This document shows positions 1 through 12,170 of a stretch of 64,000 bases of DNA, piece after piece. Within the stretch, counting starts at the first letter, position 1; every line of letters begins with the position of its first letter. Source of the stretch: Daucus carota subsp. sativus (Eukaryota > Streptophyta > Magnoliopsida > Apiales > Apiaceae); assembly GCF_001625215.2 (NCBI RefSeq), contig NC_030385.2:44231598-44295597 (forward strand), written 5' to 3'. The position numbers were made by a program, and so were the translations under genes. The notes under the pieces are model-generated. The model made no database searches, had not been told where the DNA came from, and was given only the letters and a program-made list of their open reading frames with translations.

Positions 1-853
1 AACAGTATTTCTTAACTTTTTCAAAAGTTCGTTTAAGAAGTCATTTGACTTTTGCACCCATCTTAACTCAATAACTAAAATTAATATTTCTTGACTTTTC
101 TGTATAGAAATTTAATACATATTATATTTTTGAGAATTTTCTAAAAATTAAAACCAACAATAGTCGATCAATTTCGAGACATTGTTTGTGTACGAGAGAT
201 GTTTTCGGAGAATTTCTAAATATGAACTTCCTACATTATAACTCATCAAAGGACAAGAAATCGAGATGTTCATCTTTATAGAACTCTGCTGCATTTTACA
301 ATAAAAGATAGAGATGTCGTCCCAAAGAACAAATAGCTGGACAAAATACCATAATAATTGTACAGAAAGCATCGGGGTAATTCAAGAAACTACTATCACA
401 TATGACATCACATTTAAAATTGATGCAACATTATCATCAGTCAAAATAGTATAACAAGCACTTTAAAATTTGCATGCAACATCAGTCGCATTTATGAACT
501 TAGTTCAGACTGAAAAAACTAAATTGCTAGTGTCACAAGCATATAGAGTAACTAACAAGCTAATCAAATACAAGACTGGAACTCCATACAGAGCCATCAA
601 TCTCGATCATATGGCATGTGATCAGCCCGAGACCAAAATCCATGGCATTATGCGCCTGCCTATATTTCCCAAATAACACACTCCAGCACGACCTTGAAAA
701 ATTATCAAAAAAACACCTGCTCTTCACAGATCAAACTCATGGGATAAGTAATGTGGTTTCCCAGCTTCGTGTAAAAGGTGAGAAATTGTGAAGAGAAATG
801 AAAATGTTCCAATATGAGGTTACATACTTGTACAAGGGAGGGGCTAAAAGTTT
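1..853. other. Intergenic; probable 3' flank of eIF(iso)4G
   Basis: AT-rich sequence with no convincing coding frame. The part nearest 853 probably holds the 3' UTR of the minus-strand eIF(iso)4G gene. Short open frames at 148-372 and 470-676 have no recognisable protein character. Confidence 0.5.
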
Positions 854-3800
854 CTAGAAAAGGCTCTTGCAGGCCTCAATAGAAGCTGCCTGTGAATCTA
901 AAAACGCTTGCCCCGAAGGACTTGAAGTGACAGTCCCCAGTGCAGCAGAAAGTACATGTTTCTGGAACATGTTATCCTCCATCTTCTTTAAAACCTCCTC
1001 GACCACCTTGAAGTCCAGTTGCCCAGCTAAAATTAATTTACCCATAATCTCGCCAAAATTGTTTGGTGCTTTTGGCAAATCTATGCCAATATCATCCAGG
1101 TTGGAACCATAGAGAAGACATCCACCCTGTATGTCAATTGCTGTAAGCACCTTTTTTACAGACAAGTACTCTAGGAGCTTGGCAACAGGTTCTACACATG
1201 GCGGGATTTTCTCCAGTGCAAGGGAAATGGCCTCCTTGACCAACTCAGCATGGTAACCAGGTGACTTGAGTTCCTCCACACATTGCAAGGCTTCATCCAG
1301 TATACGAACACTAAAGTACTCCTCAAGAAGTGAAATTGTTTTTCTCCTAAGCTCTTCCGGGTTCAATCTTACAGAAGAAGTTGTGGGTTTGGCAGCAACT
1401 GGTGGCATAGAAACAGTTGGAATCTGTCTGACAGGGGAAGGGTCTTGACGTGGGGATTCAAAACCAATACCATAGTTAGGGCGAACTTGTGTTGAACTAC
1501 TGCCTTGCAACAAGGCACTAGACCGACCACTAATAAGTCCACCACTACCTTGAGGTAGAAGTCTTGGGTTTGACACAGCTGACTTGCCAATAAATGGTGG
1601 TTGAACCCGTCCAACTGGCTGACTAGAATCATTCCTTGGCATTGTTCGAGATCTAGTAACCTCCCAGTTGTCATTATCAATTCCAGGCATACCCGGCATT
1701 TTTCTAGCCCCTGGCATTCCAGGCATCATACCTCCAGTACCAGGCCTATGGATAGGAAATCCGCCAGCAGTCATGCCTCCCTGAGCTGCAGAAGGCATGC
1801 CACGACTATTTCTTATACTTGCAGTAGAACCTGGGCGCAACTTCATAGTCTTCTCTGCTTCGTTATGAATCTCTGTTATAGTCTTCGCTTTAACCTATAT
1901 TGAAAAGACGAAACATTAAGAAATGAATTCCAAATAATAAGACAGCATGTAATGGACAAAAGGTCAATATTCACCTCTTCTCGCCTGGGAACCCAGTTAT
2001 TTGAACGAAGGTCAATAATATCGCGAACCATAAATCTCATTCGTGGGGCAAGCTGTGGGTTCGTTGAGAGGTCCTTCAATCGGAGAAAGTAAACATCATT
2101 AATACGTCTAGATTTTGGGCTCTCATCAAGTTGTTTACCAATAGTGTTGAAGAAATGACATATGGCCTCAACATTTTCCTCCTCCGGACAAATCTTATTG
2201 TCAGCACCTAAAAGCTCCTATTACACAGAAACAAGAAACATGAAGACCTCACCTCAGAGTTCAGACACAATGCATATCTTAAACAGTTGAGTATTTTAAT
2301 AGTTATTAGGGTAAGATGAAGGAACCTGAACAATGTGGTGAACAATTTTTTCAGGGACCATCTTTTGCTTCAAAAGTTCTCCAATCAAACGGATGTTTCC
2401 AAGAGTCCGCAGCTTGATCATTCTCTCTTTATCTCTACGTTCCAACTCCTGCTCTGGAGCAGTCATTTCCCTTAGTTCTGCCCTAAGTTTGTCAGCGCCT
2501 TCGAAGGCCTCTTGGCAATTATTCAACAGAACTCGCTTGAACGTTATCTCTCTGCCACCAGGTTCATCAGATGGAAATGGGGGTAGTTTTTCATTGAGAT
2601 CAGAGCACAACTCTGCATACATTGGGCAAAAGGTTGGTTCCAACACTGCCTTGTCAAAAATCAAAGATATGACTCCCTGCATTGCCAGAAGACTCCATAT
2701 TAGAAGCTTTCATAATAGTACAATATAACCTGCGTAACAAAAGAAAAAGAGATCATCAACAGAAATTGGCGGAGCTAAAGCTAACCTTCAGAATATCAGC
2801 ACTTGTGATTCCAGAATCAATCAGTTGACCCTTTAGAATATCAAACTTCTCCGGGGTCAGCTTGTTCAAAATCCTGCAAGCATCAGCAAAAATGCAAAGC
2901 AACTGATGAACAGTGTCTTATTGTTCACATAGAGAGAGCTCCCAAAGTCGGGGATGTATTTTAGTAGTCATATATATGCTAAACTGTTTCCACTTTTAGC
3001 TCAAATTGAAGCCTTTAGCTTGTAGGAAAGAATTGAGAATTTGTGGAAAGTAATAAATGAAAGAGAACAATCTACAAAATTATAAATTACAACAGGAGAA
3101 GCAGCACAGAAAGTCTTGGCAATTGAAAAGGCCAAACATAGGATGTTAACTTACATAGATGATAGAACCGGAGAAGAGGAAGGAGGGGTTTAAATCTTTT
3201 AATATAGGGGATTTAGAGAGAGGGAGCGAGGGGGGGGGGGAGTTGTTGGGGGGGGGGGGGGGGGGGGTACATTAAACACGTGATAAGCAGAACAAGTCTA
3301 GCAAATTAAGATTCACAGTGTAGCAAGGGGATGAATAAACCTATATGAAGCCAGCAACCACGTGAAATATTAAAAAGTGCATTGCCAGAGTAGATTACCC
3401 TTTTACAGTTTTCAGGACTCGGTCCTTCTCAGACAAATTGCCCCTTTGAACCGACCATGGAACCTCAGCTTTTACAAGAGTAGGAGGAGCTCCCTGATAA
3501 ATAATAACAAAAAATGCAACAGAGTTATTAGTAAGAGAATCGATCTTCTTTAAAACTAATGCAAACTTAAAACAGATTTATTCATGAACATAAAGCAAAA
3601 GAAAATACTTCTTAAAGGCAAACTATGTTAGTAAATTTAATATATATGAGATGCTAGGATATCAGCCCATGAATGTCAACTTTTAAGGACAACTCTTTTT
3701 TAAACATAGATTAGATTAGATGTGTGTTGGAAGCCTTTCACCAGCCACAGTGGGATTGCATTTTGACAAAACCACATTTTAAACCTTAAAATTCAGCAGG

Positions 3801-6742
3801 AACTAGGAATGAGTAATGACTATCTCTAACATTAAAGGCACTGATGTGATTTTTTATTTTTTTTTTGACGGCATGTGCTTGTATCCACCATTGCTAGCGC
3901 CCAAAGAATTTTTTATTTTTTTTTTGTTTTTTCTGACTTGCATTTTACTAATCTATTACTCTACCACCAAAGCCATCAAACTCTGGCAACTCCCTGGCAG
4001 AATTTCAGGCCTTACCTCCAATTCCAATGACAATCAATCACCACCTACATATTGAACCACACCATAAAATCCCCAATTCTTTTCTCGATTGTGCGGGCGC
4101 ATAGTAAGTACCAACTCACTTTGCATTGCATTTTCCACCAGCCAGAATCCCCGGACTTGATAAAGGTTTAATAACAACAGATCTCATGAAAACCTCAACA
4201 ATCAATTCAACATAAAACAAAAGGAAAAATTATTTATTAAGTTTATCCCCTGTGCAGAAACAAACTTCTATATAGAGGAATGAGCGATGATAGCTCCAGC
4301 CAAAATCAAAATTCATTACAAAAATTCCCTTAAGCATTGACCTTTTTCAGAATCACACCCAATAATAAATCAAAATCTAGTCCTAGCACCACAACTTTAA
4401 GGAGCACAGAAAATTTTTTAAAGGAAGAAGTTACATGCTCAATACATGAAAATAACTAGATCTTATCAAGAGTATCCTACTATAATATATTGTTGAGTGT
4501 AAGCCAATTTAAGATTCATCTGTTGGATCTAAAATTTTGAATAATATGAACTGCATAAGTATAAATTTCGAATTCGGTCCAAAATTTAAGGAACCATTCA
4601 GGTACGTTTGGATTTAATAACAGTAGTAACTGTTTCATTTGGCCTAGAAAATACAAAGTTATACTTCTTATTAACCATGCATCACAATAACTGTTTCATG
4701 ATTTGGTAGTATGGGTAGATAAAGTAGGTGGATAATACAGATCTGTAATACGCACAACTCACCCCTTGATTAGAAGAGTACTGTCCCCTACCAAACTGTG
4801 AGTTCAGCTGGTCTTGACGGTTGTATTGATTACTGTCCTGCTGTCTCGAGTCAAGTCGGCCGCCAGATTCTCTGTCGCCGATCCAGGACCTCTCCTCCAC
4901 AGATGAGGGGACTTGCGCAGATCGACCACGCCAATCGCGACTGTCTGGCTCAGAATAACGACTCTGAGGCTGACTTTGTGGAACTGGTGGCTGTAAAGAT
5001 CATAATAGCTTCATATTTTAGAAAAAATATACATAATGTTGGCTACTATTAAAATGGAAAGCTTGGGATAATCTTTAGCCAATTGAGAATCTAAACAATG
5101 GCAAGAGACTTACATTACTTTCTCCATGACCCCAGTTCTGAGCTTCAATAAAAAATTCTGCTTCAACTACTTGTTTAACCTTCAGAATCTCGTCAGTAAT
5201 GTTTACAGCCTGCAGTACGAAAACAACACTCCGACAATAAGTTCACAAGTATCAGCAGTCCTTGGTTTTCGTTGCACATAAGATTGATTGTCATATAAAC
5301 CACATACATCTGGATTAGAGTAAATATTTGGATCGGATTGTTCAATTTGGATCAGATTTTTCGACAAGTATCCTAAATACTACGAAGAGGAGAAAAGTCC
5401 TACAGCCAAAGAGGCAAAGACAAAGGGATATCGTTCCATTTTGAACCAGTCAAATACAAAATGAGAAGAGGCTATATAAACTGCATTGAGCGAGGATGCA
5501 AACGCTGAGGCAATAAGTAACTTAAAAATATATTCACAGGCTTGCAAAAATTTGTATCCTATAGAAAACTGTGAAACATATATACAGTCTAATTGCATTA
5601 AAGAGTTAAAACTCAATACAAGGACAGAAGTTTATCCCCAAATTAGAAATATCTCTATACATGAAATAATGACTTGTACCAAAAATTAGCAACAGATGCA
5701 GGATAGTTTAACTATTGAGTGATATTACCTCCCTCAGTTGTAATAGCTGGTCCCTTGTGAAGCGAATTCTCTCCCGGCCTTCAAATCGTGAATCACCAGT
5801 CTATAATCAATTTTGTAATAAGAGAAAAAAAAAAAAAGATTAGTGCCCAGTTTACACCAATGTTCAATTAAGAAAAATGTGTCAAATGCATCTTTCTCTA
5901 CTTTAATATACGAAACATCAAAAACTGAATAATATAATCTCTCTACTTTCTGTTAGGCATGAACTGGCTCCCTGCATGCCCAATTTTACCTACATGTAAG
6001 TATGTAACAGGAACCACATTCTGGCACCAGCAAAGAATCAGGACACTTCAAAAAATTTGAATTCCTCTATTTTACACCAGCACCAAGATATTTTCATACT
6101 CTATTAGGTTTCTCGTGGGAAGTCAAGCCCTACTGCCCTAGAACCTCAAGTTCCACCTTTAGACAGCATATAACTCTCAAACTTAATAGTATTGTTTTGT
6201 ATGTGAGTTCGTAATGGCAATTTCTCTTACATGCCCTCACCTAAATTTCCACACTGCTTTCAAGTTTGGTCCATTCTTTTAATGTATAAATCAGTTCAAA
6301 AGGAAGCAGAAATAACAAATTTAAAGGCTCATAAACAATACCAAATTTGATTTTACAGTCTTTCCACATCAAAACATATCAGTACTAACACGTGATAATT
6401 AAAAGCTAAAATATTTCAATTAGCACCAAATTGAATTACAAGAAATCCAATACAATTAGGAGCTGTATTACAATTCGAACAATTAAAACAGCTAAACAGC
6501 CTCCAAATCACCGAATCGAATAATCAAAACAAGAAATTGATTGCACATAAACCTAGATCCGCGTAGAGAGATAGAAAAGGTTCAACCTTGATGGGAAAAG
6601 AGCCGCCATGGGGGCGAAAAACAGGGAGATCAGCAGATGCAAAAACGGAAGACGAAGAATCGAAGCGAGAGCCGATAGTTTTGCCACCTCGATTACCGCC
6701 ACCTGGTCTCAAACTCAACACCGTCGGATCAGCTTGCTGCAT
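854..6742 (-). CDS. EIFISO4G: Eukaryotic translation initiation factor isoform 4G (eIF(iso)4G)
   Basis: Plant scaffold of the eIF(iso)4F cap-binding complex. It bridges eIF(iso)4E at the mRNA cap to eIF4A, eIF3 and the 40S subunit. Nine exons on the minus strand: 6742-6587, 5800-5729, 5209-5114, 4990-4763, 3493-3399, 2873-2786, 2676-2326, 2217-1975, 1894-854. These join in frame to 789 residues, the usual family length. The start [16 protein letters not shown] is typical. Exon 2 carries the 4E-binding segment [12 protein letters not shown]. Exons 5-8 encode the HEAT-repeat MIF4G domain ([32 protein letters not shown]). The last exon encodes a Gly/Met/Pro-rich linker and the C-terminal MA3 domain. 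In the 4E-binding motif the usual Tyr is Phe. A poly-G tract lies in intron 5. Identity is firm; exon edges rest on splice consensus and frame. Confidence 0.93.
3230..3267. repeat. Poly-G tract in eIF(iso)4G intron 5
   Basis: A run of 11 G, a 7-base interruption and a run of 20 G on the plus strand. The gene is on the minus strand, so its pre-mRNA reads poly-C here. The exact length is the kind of thing sequencing gets wrong. Confidence 0.9.
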
Positions 6743-7302
6743 ACCTATTAAGTGATTACTTTTTTAATCGATCGAAAACGAAGGAAAGATAATAAAGTAG
6801 CTCAGAGTCGGCGATTTAGATGCGCCAAATCTGGATACCTAGATATCTAGAGATAAATATGTAGGGAGAGATTCAGAGAGATTGGGAGAGAGATGGGGAG
6901 AGAGAAAGAGTGTTTTTGTGTTACTTTCTCTCCTCTGTGAATAGAGAGGAAAGAGGCGCAACGAAGAGAATGACAAAACCCTTTTTATTTAGTGCCCGTC
7001 CCCTCTTTCTGCCTCTCACTGTTGTCCACTATTTTCCATCTCTAAATTTTTTTTACTTTTTGCAGCTATATTATTTAACTTTTTATATACATTCTCCGAT
7101 TTTACTTTGGATTTTGATCTGCATGTCTGTTTTAACCTTTGCACATTAATTATTATTATTATTTAAGAGTATTATTTTTATCATTTAAATTTTAAATCTA
7201 CATTTTTATTCACTAAACTGAATTATTAAAAAGTCACATATAATAATTATTAAAATAATTTATAGAAAAAGGTAGAGGGTCCTTGTTCGCAAATAAGTTC
7301 TA

Positions 7303-7334
7303 ACCAGCTTTTTAACCTGTGCAAAGCACGGGTT
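7303..7334 (-). mobile_element. Possible Helitron 3' terminus
   Basis: On the minus strand a hairpin (ACCCGTGC-TTT-GCACAGGT) is followed about 6 bases later by CTGGT. That order, GC-rich hairpin then CTRR-T, is the signature of Helitron 3' ends. The element body would lie to the right, at higher coordinates. I could not find a convincing TC-beginning 5' end, so this may be a fragment or chance. Confidence 0.35.
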
Positions 7335-7515
7335 GTTTTGAAAAAAAATTCAATATATCTCATATTTTATTGTTCATCTTTACTAAATTAAGATTATTTA
7401 TATTATAAACGTAATATTTGTTTGTATTTGAAGTCATATCATCATTATGTTAGGTTGCCTCCGGTTTATGGCTTCCTTTTCTAAGAAAATCGGTTTCCAT
7501 TTTTCTTGACCCGTT

Positions 7516-7698
7516 GACCCGTTTGTGTAAAAGTTCAGAAGCACATATAAGAAGCTGAAAATTACATCTTTTTATCAGGACTTCTACTTTCTTTCGAACA
7601 CTTTAATATATTTGTAAGTCTAGATTTACTTCTCATTAATAGTCCACTTTTTTATTTTAAGAAATAAGTCACTTTTTTAAATTTACCCAAACGACCCC
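7516..7698. mobile_element. Inverted-repeat MITE, possibly hAT-like
   Basis: The left end GACCCGTTTGTGTAAA pairs with the right end TTTACCCAAACGACC as imperfect terminal inverted repeats around an AT-rich interior of about 150 bp. There is no coding capacity. The target duplication is not clear, so the superfamily is uncertain. Confidence 0.5.
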
Positions 7699-8821
7699 AT
7701 GTTGATGTATATATACACATATCCTCACTATTATGATATTTATTAAAATATAAATACAGAAAATATACACTATTAAAATTTTATTATATAATTAAAATAC
7801 CACTCACCTAAAATTATTGAAAATTTGTTACTAAAAATGAGACTCTTGCCGAATTAGAGTCTTTTGTCATATATAATCGACCGAATTAACGGATTAATCG
7901 ATAATCAGAAGGATTTTGATCCGATTTGGTAAAATCCGGTTAAATCGATGTCTACTTGGTAAGAGATTTGAATAATAGCCATAGCTCGAAAATCAGCGAG
8001 AATACAAAAATTTATGGGGAAAAATTAAAGTTTAAAAACTGATTATATATTATTTTAACATGTATAATATTAGATTAATTTCAAATAATGATCATGTTAA
8101 TATTTATTTTTTAATAAATCATAATTATAAATATTATATACTTATGTGTATTGGAGTTTTAATTATAAAGTAATTAATGTATATTAATTAAGAGACATTA
8201 ATGTCTTATAAATATATGTTAGTATAAAAAGTCAATAATACCCTCACTATTTATGAATATATATGTATAGTGTGGAAGGGCAGTTTAGTCTCAACGAATT
8301 AAATTACTCATACTTGTTCTATTAGATATATAATAGATTTTCTGGCAAAAAAAAAAGATATATAATAGATATGTCATGGAGATAAATTTAATTTTTTTAA
8401 TATAATACTTCTTTTATAAAATTTATGACAACATATTCTGGCGTTAATGAATTAGGATTTGTAGGTTTTTTCTCACGGGGTTGGCCACAAAAAAGTTAAC
8501 ACGGCACGATATTGTATTTATATTTTTAGAAAAATTATAAATATATAACGTTAAAAACTGATATTTAGAACTTTTTTCAGATATGATATTAGAAATATTA
8601 TTACTTGGAATTGTTCATAAAATTTTCATAAGATTGTCGCTAACAAACCATATATCATTAAAATTTAAATTGATTGCGATGAGATAATTAGCATTAAAAA
8701 AAAGGGTAAATATACATTATCATAAAAAAAACAAAGGGAAGATTCAGCGGAGATGCATGAATAATCGAATTTACAGTAAAATGAGAATTTTCACTTAAAT
8801 CTTAATGTACTAATAATCACA

Positions 8822-10137
8822 TTAGTTAATTCTGGAGCAGACTTTCCTTATTTCACCAGCACTTCCTGTAAGCACTCCAACCCTTCCCATTTTAACCATG
8901 GAAACACCAAAGTCCTTGAAGAAACTTGACTTGAAGTGCTCAGCTTGATGCTTAACATAAATCCTCGTCTTGGAGTCATTAAGCAGGGCACTGTCGGATT
9001 GAAAAAGCCCCCTTCTCTTCGCAACCAAGGTATAATAGTTTTTATCAAATGTCTTGAAACTTCCAGGATCCATCTGTACCAGTGTGGTCTGATCATTAGG
9101 CTTGCATTTTTTCTTCAAGTTGACAATGTAGTTAGAATCCAAACTCGGATCCGTGTCGCCCTTGCCTGTGAAATTGTAAAGACGGTTGGTGAATGCACCG
9201 CAGTGTGAAGTTCCAATTGTGTGACCACCTGCACAAACATTGAAACATATATAAGCTTATGACTTGTGACTTAACGTGACTTATCTCATAAGTTGGGAGT
9301 TTAAAATGTCTGTTTGTATAATGCTACTGCATTTAATTTCTCAATTTATTCTCTGAAATTACCTGATAACACGACAAGATCTTTTCGACTGAGGCCTTTT
9401 TGTTGCCAGCCTTGTATCAACGTAGTTATATTGGAAAACGGACTTGGTAAATTTGTTAAAGCTTCAGTAGATATGGACACTCTTCCGTCTCTCCGCCCTG
9501 TTTCTACTTTCCATGATGGACCTTTCAACTGACAAAAAAGGAAAAATGATTTGTTAACTATTAATGTCACTGATATAGTGGATACTGGTATCAAGAAAAC
9601 GTCGATGAATTAATATGAATACCGCTACAGTTGCATCCCGAGCCACTAAGGCGACTATATCAGCACAAGAAACAACACCAGGACATGCTTTTTCGACAGC
9701 TGACTTAGCTCTGTCGATGATCTGATACCCTCTAAGGCTTAGATTGGGAAATGAATCCTTCTCAGCTTGACTATTCTGCGTCGAGTTTAGCAGTATTGAA
9801 CCATCACAGCCCTGCAAATGACAATACAACATGTTATCAGTAGCTATTCGTACAAAATAAATCAAACACATCATCAAAAACAAATGCTATTAGTATGTGA
9901 GCACATGTCTGCATTATACTCGCGTACCCTGACAAAGCAATCGTGAAAATGCATTCTTAGCAGAGGGCCTCCGAGAGAAGGAGCAACCGCCATGACTTTA
10001 TCCATCGTCTTCTTCACTATGGTCTCCACTTTAGGACATGTTTTCTTGTAAAACCCTACTTTCAATCCCTGCCCATCAGCCATGCAAATCAAAAATGCCA
10101 GAAGTAACAGCAGTACTGAAAATTTTGCAGTAGCCAT
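8822..10137 (-). CDS. Class III secretory peroxidase
   Basis: Haem peroxidase of the apoplast or vacuole (EC 1.11.1.7), oxidising phenolics with H2O2 in lignification, wall cross-linking or defence. Four exons in the classic plant arrangement: 10137-9928, 9811-9623, 9528-9363, 9228-8822, giving 323 residues. Residues 1-22 form a signal peptide ([19 protein letters not shown], ending ADG). Distal catalytic Arg and His sit in LRMHFHDCF, the proximal haem His in SGGHTIG. The eight conserved Cys are all visible (KTCPK, HDCF, GCDGS, KACPG, SCADI, SHCGAF, KKKCKP, KVCSRIN). A TATA box lies about 75 bp upstream of the ATG. Which peroxidase clade it belongs to, and its substrate, cannot be read from sequence alone. 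Confidence 0.95.
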
Positions 10138-10210
10138 CTGATTGACAAAGATAGCTTGTGATTAATGGTAATCTTGTTTTGTGATGAAAAAACATGCTAA
10201 TCCAATCCCA

Positions 10211-10217
10211 TTTTATA
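10211..10217 (-). promoter_or_regulatory. TATA box of the peroxidase gene
   Basis: TATAAAA on the minus strand, about 75 bp upstream of the peroxidase start codon, a normal distance for a short 5' UTR. Confidence 0.6.
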
Positions 10218-11868
10218 GACCCTCAAAGTTGTAAGTAACTAATTAAGAAGCCCTTGAACAACAGTTGTCTTAATTTACATGTAATTGATATAATTAAGCT
10301 AGTGAGGATTAAGTATTTGACTTTACTTTGTATAATCTTGATTAGTGCCAACTGTATCACCAGCTCATCCAATCATCCGATCGTGCAAGTTACTAAAATG
10401 CTGCACAAAAGAATCATGTATATAAAGTTATAAACGCATAACCAAACTTTAATTGCTCGATAATTTATAGTTTGGACGGAAGATTATAAATAATAAATTG
10501 CTTAGAAGTAGTTGAGCCTGTTGAGGAAAGTCATAACATGCTTGATTAGGCGAAGAACAAGGAGTTGATTAGTTCGAGCAATGTAATTAGTTATTCAAAT
10601 TCGAGTTGGATACTACATTTGTAAATTGAACTTCAACGGTGTTATTTATGTGTTGCTGTTGAGTACACAAGTTCAATGCTATTCTATGGTGTCGAATCTT
10701 GTATGCGTTGTTTGAGTTCAATACGTGTTGACCAGGCTCGACATGGATTCTATACATTATAAATGATGGATTATATGTTTTGGTTTACGTAGGTGACCTT
10801 TGTCGCATTTTAAAGGACATTTGAGAGGTTGTTAATTATATGGTTAGGCTCTTTTGATCAGAGCTCGTAAATTCTAACAGATCGAGTGTGCCTGTATTAC
10901 CATTTTGGGAGGTTTGAGGAACCACCGGCTCTAAAACTAAACTGTGGAAAAATGAGTTGAGTTCCGACCGCATGCAGTACCAACAAAGATGATTTGGGTA
11001 CTGGCTACTGGCTAGAGCGCAGCTCAGGTAGTAGTCACCAACATGTCATCTATTTTTATTTTATTTTTGGCTAAAATTTGAAAGACAAATCTCTAACTCA
11101 TCAAAAAATAAAAATGAAGATATTGATTTCCTCTGCAATCCCGCATTGATGCTGCAATATTTAGAATACTCAGTTGTAAAAATAGTTTAGAAATCTCATA
11201 CTTATGAATAAATATTTTTTGTGAGAGGTGAGCACGAACATTGCTATTTATCCGTCACACACCATCACTTATAAAATACCAAAAATGTTAGTGATACGAG
11301 ATTTTCACAACTCTCAAAATATTGTAAAATTTATTTTCAACGGAACTAATACATTGCAAGACATTTGAACACACAAATAATAACTCAACCCGAAGAAAAT
11401 AAAAAAAATTTGAAGAAACATTTTTTCCACAAAAGTTGATTTTACTGAAGAAGAAATAAATAAAAGAAGAATTTATTAATAAAAAATTAAAAAAAGAAGA
11501 AAAGAAGTGTTTTTTGAATGAAGAAGGTGGGGGAGGGAGAGAATTAGGCATGTGATAGATATAAATAACCGACACTTTCAGTTTCACACAAGTTTCCCCA
11601 AATCAATCTACAATTACAATATAGATTTAAAAAAAATTAATTATAATAAAATCAACTTTTTAATATTATCAAATTATATATCTTGTCCAAAAATTAATTA
11701 CTCCTATAATTTATAAATAAAATTTCTATATTACAGTATCAGGAAAGCTGTATTTATATATCTTCTGGGACCCACTGTGGCCCAGAAGCATGCAAGTCTG
11801 CCGCGTGTAACTCCCACCCAGACACCTCAACATATCTCCTTCCACATAACGTTATCTCCGCCACCTTT

Positions 11869-11876
11869 GAAACTTC
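11869..11876 (+). promoter_or_regulatory. Heat-shock-element-like core upstream of HSP70
   Basis: GAAACTTC fits the paired unit GAAnnTTC of a heat shock element, about 200 bp upstream of the TATA box. A looser match (AGAACCCTC followed by GCTTC) lies near 11984-12001. An effective element normally needs at least three adjoining units, so this is only suggestive. Confidence 0.35.
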
Positions 11877-12068
11877 AAAACCCCAAATTACCCCCGCAAA
11901 CCCCAGAAACTAACAGAACAATCTCGACCTCTCTCCACAGCACTGGAGCCCCTTTTAGTAAACTCAACCCCCAACTCCCCCTCTCTAGAACCCTCCCGCT
12001 TCATCTCAACTCCTCTCACTTCCTCTGTCTCTCCCATCTTCTCGTCTCTTCTCTCCCAAACTCACTCC

Positions 12069-12075
12069 TATAAAA
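12069..12075 (+). promoter_or_regulatory. TATA box of HSP70
   Basis: TATAAAA about 95 bp upstream of the HSP70 start codon. This implies a C/A-rich 5' UTR of roughly 65-70 bases, usual for plant heat-shock genes. Confidence 0.65.
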
Positions 12076-12170
12076 CCCATCCCACACATCAATCTCACTC
12101 CACACTGAAAAACAAACATAATAAACAAACAAACACAAGAACAAAAGCTTTCTGTAAGTAACTGATCACG

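Larger units (their letters stand above)
6743..8821. other. Intergenic: eIF(iso)4G promoter side and AT-rich repeats
   Basis: No gene seen. 6845-6930 is GA-rich, reading CT-rich on the eIF(iso)4G strand, as plant 5' leaders often do. Further on lie a hairpin that could be a Helitron end (about 7303-7334), an inverted-repeat MITE (7516-7698) and AT-rich DNA down to the peroxidase 3' end. Confidence 0.6.
10138..12170. other. Divergent intergenic region between peroxidase and HSP70
   Basis: Holds the promoters of the minus-strand peroxidase and the plus-strand HSP70. The centre (about 10.4-11.7 kb) is AT-rich with no recognisable gene. The last 400 bp before HSP70 are C/T-rich leader sequence. 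At 11750-11792 an interrupted palindrome pairs CTTCTGGG with CCCAGAAG. Confidence 0.5.
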
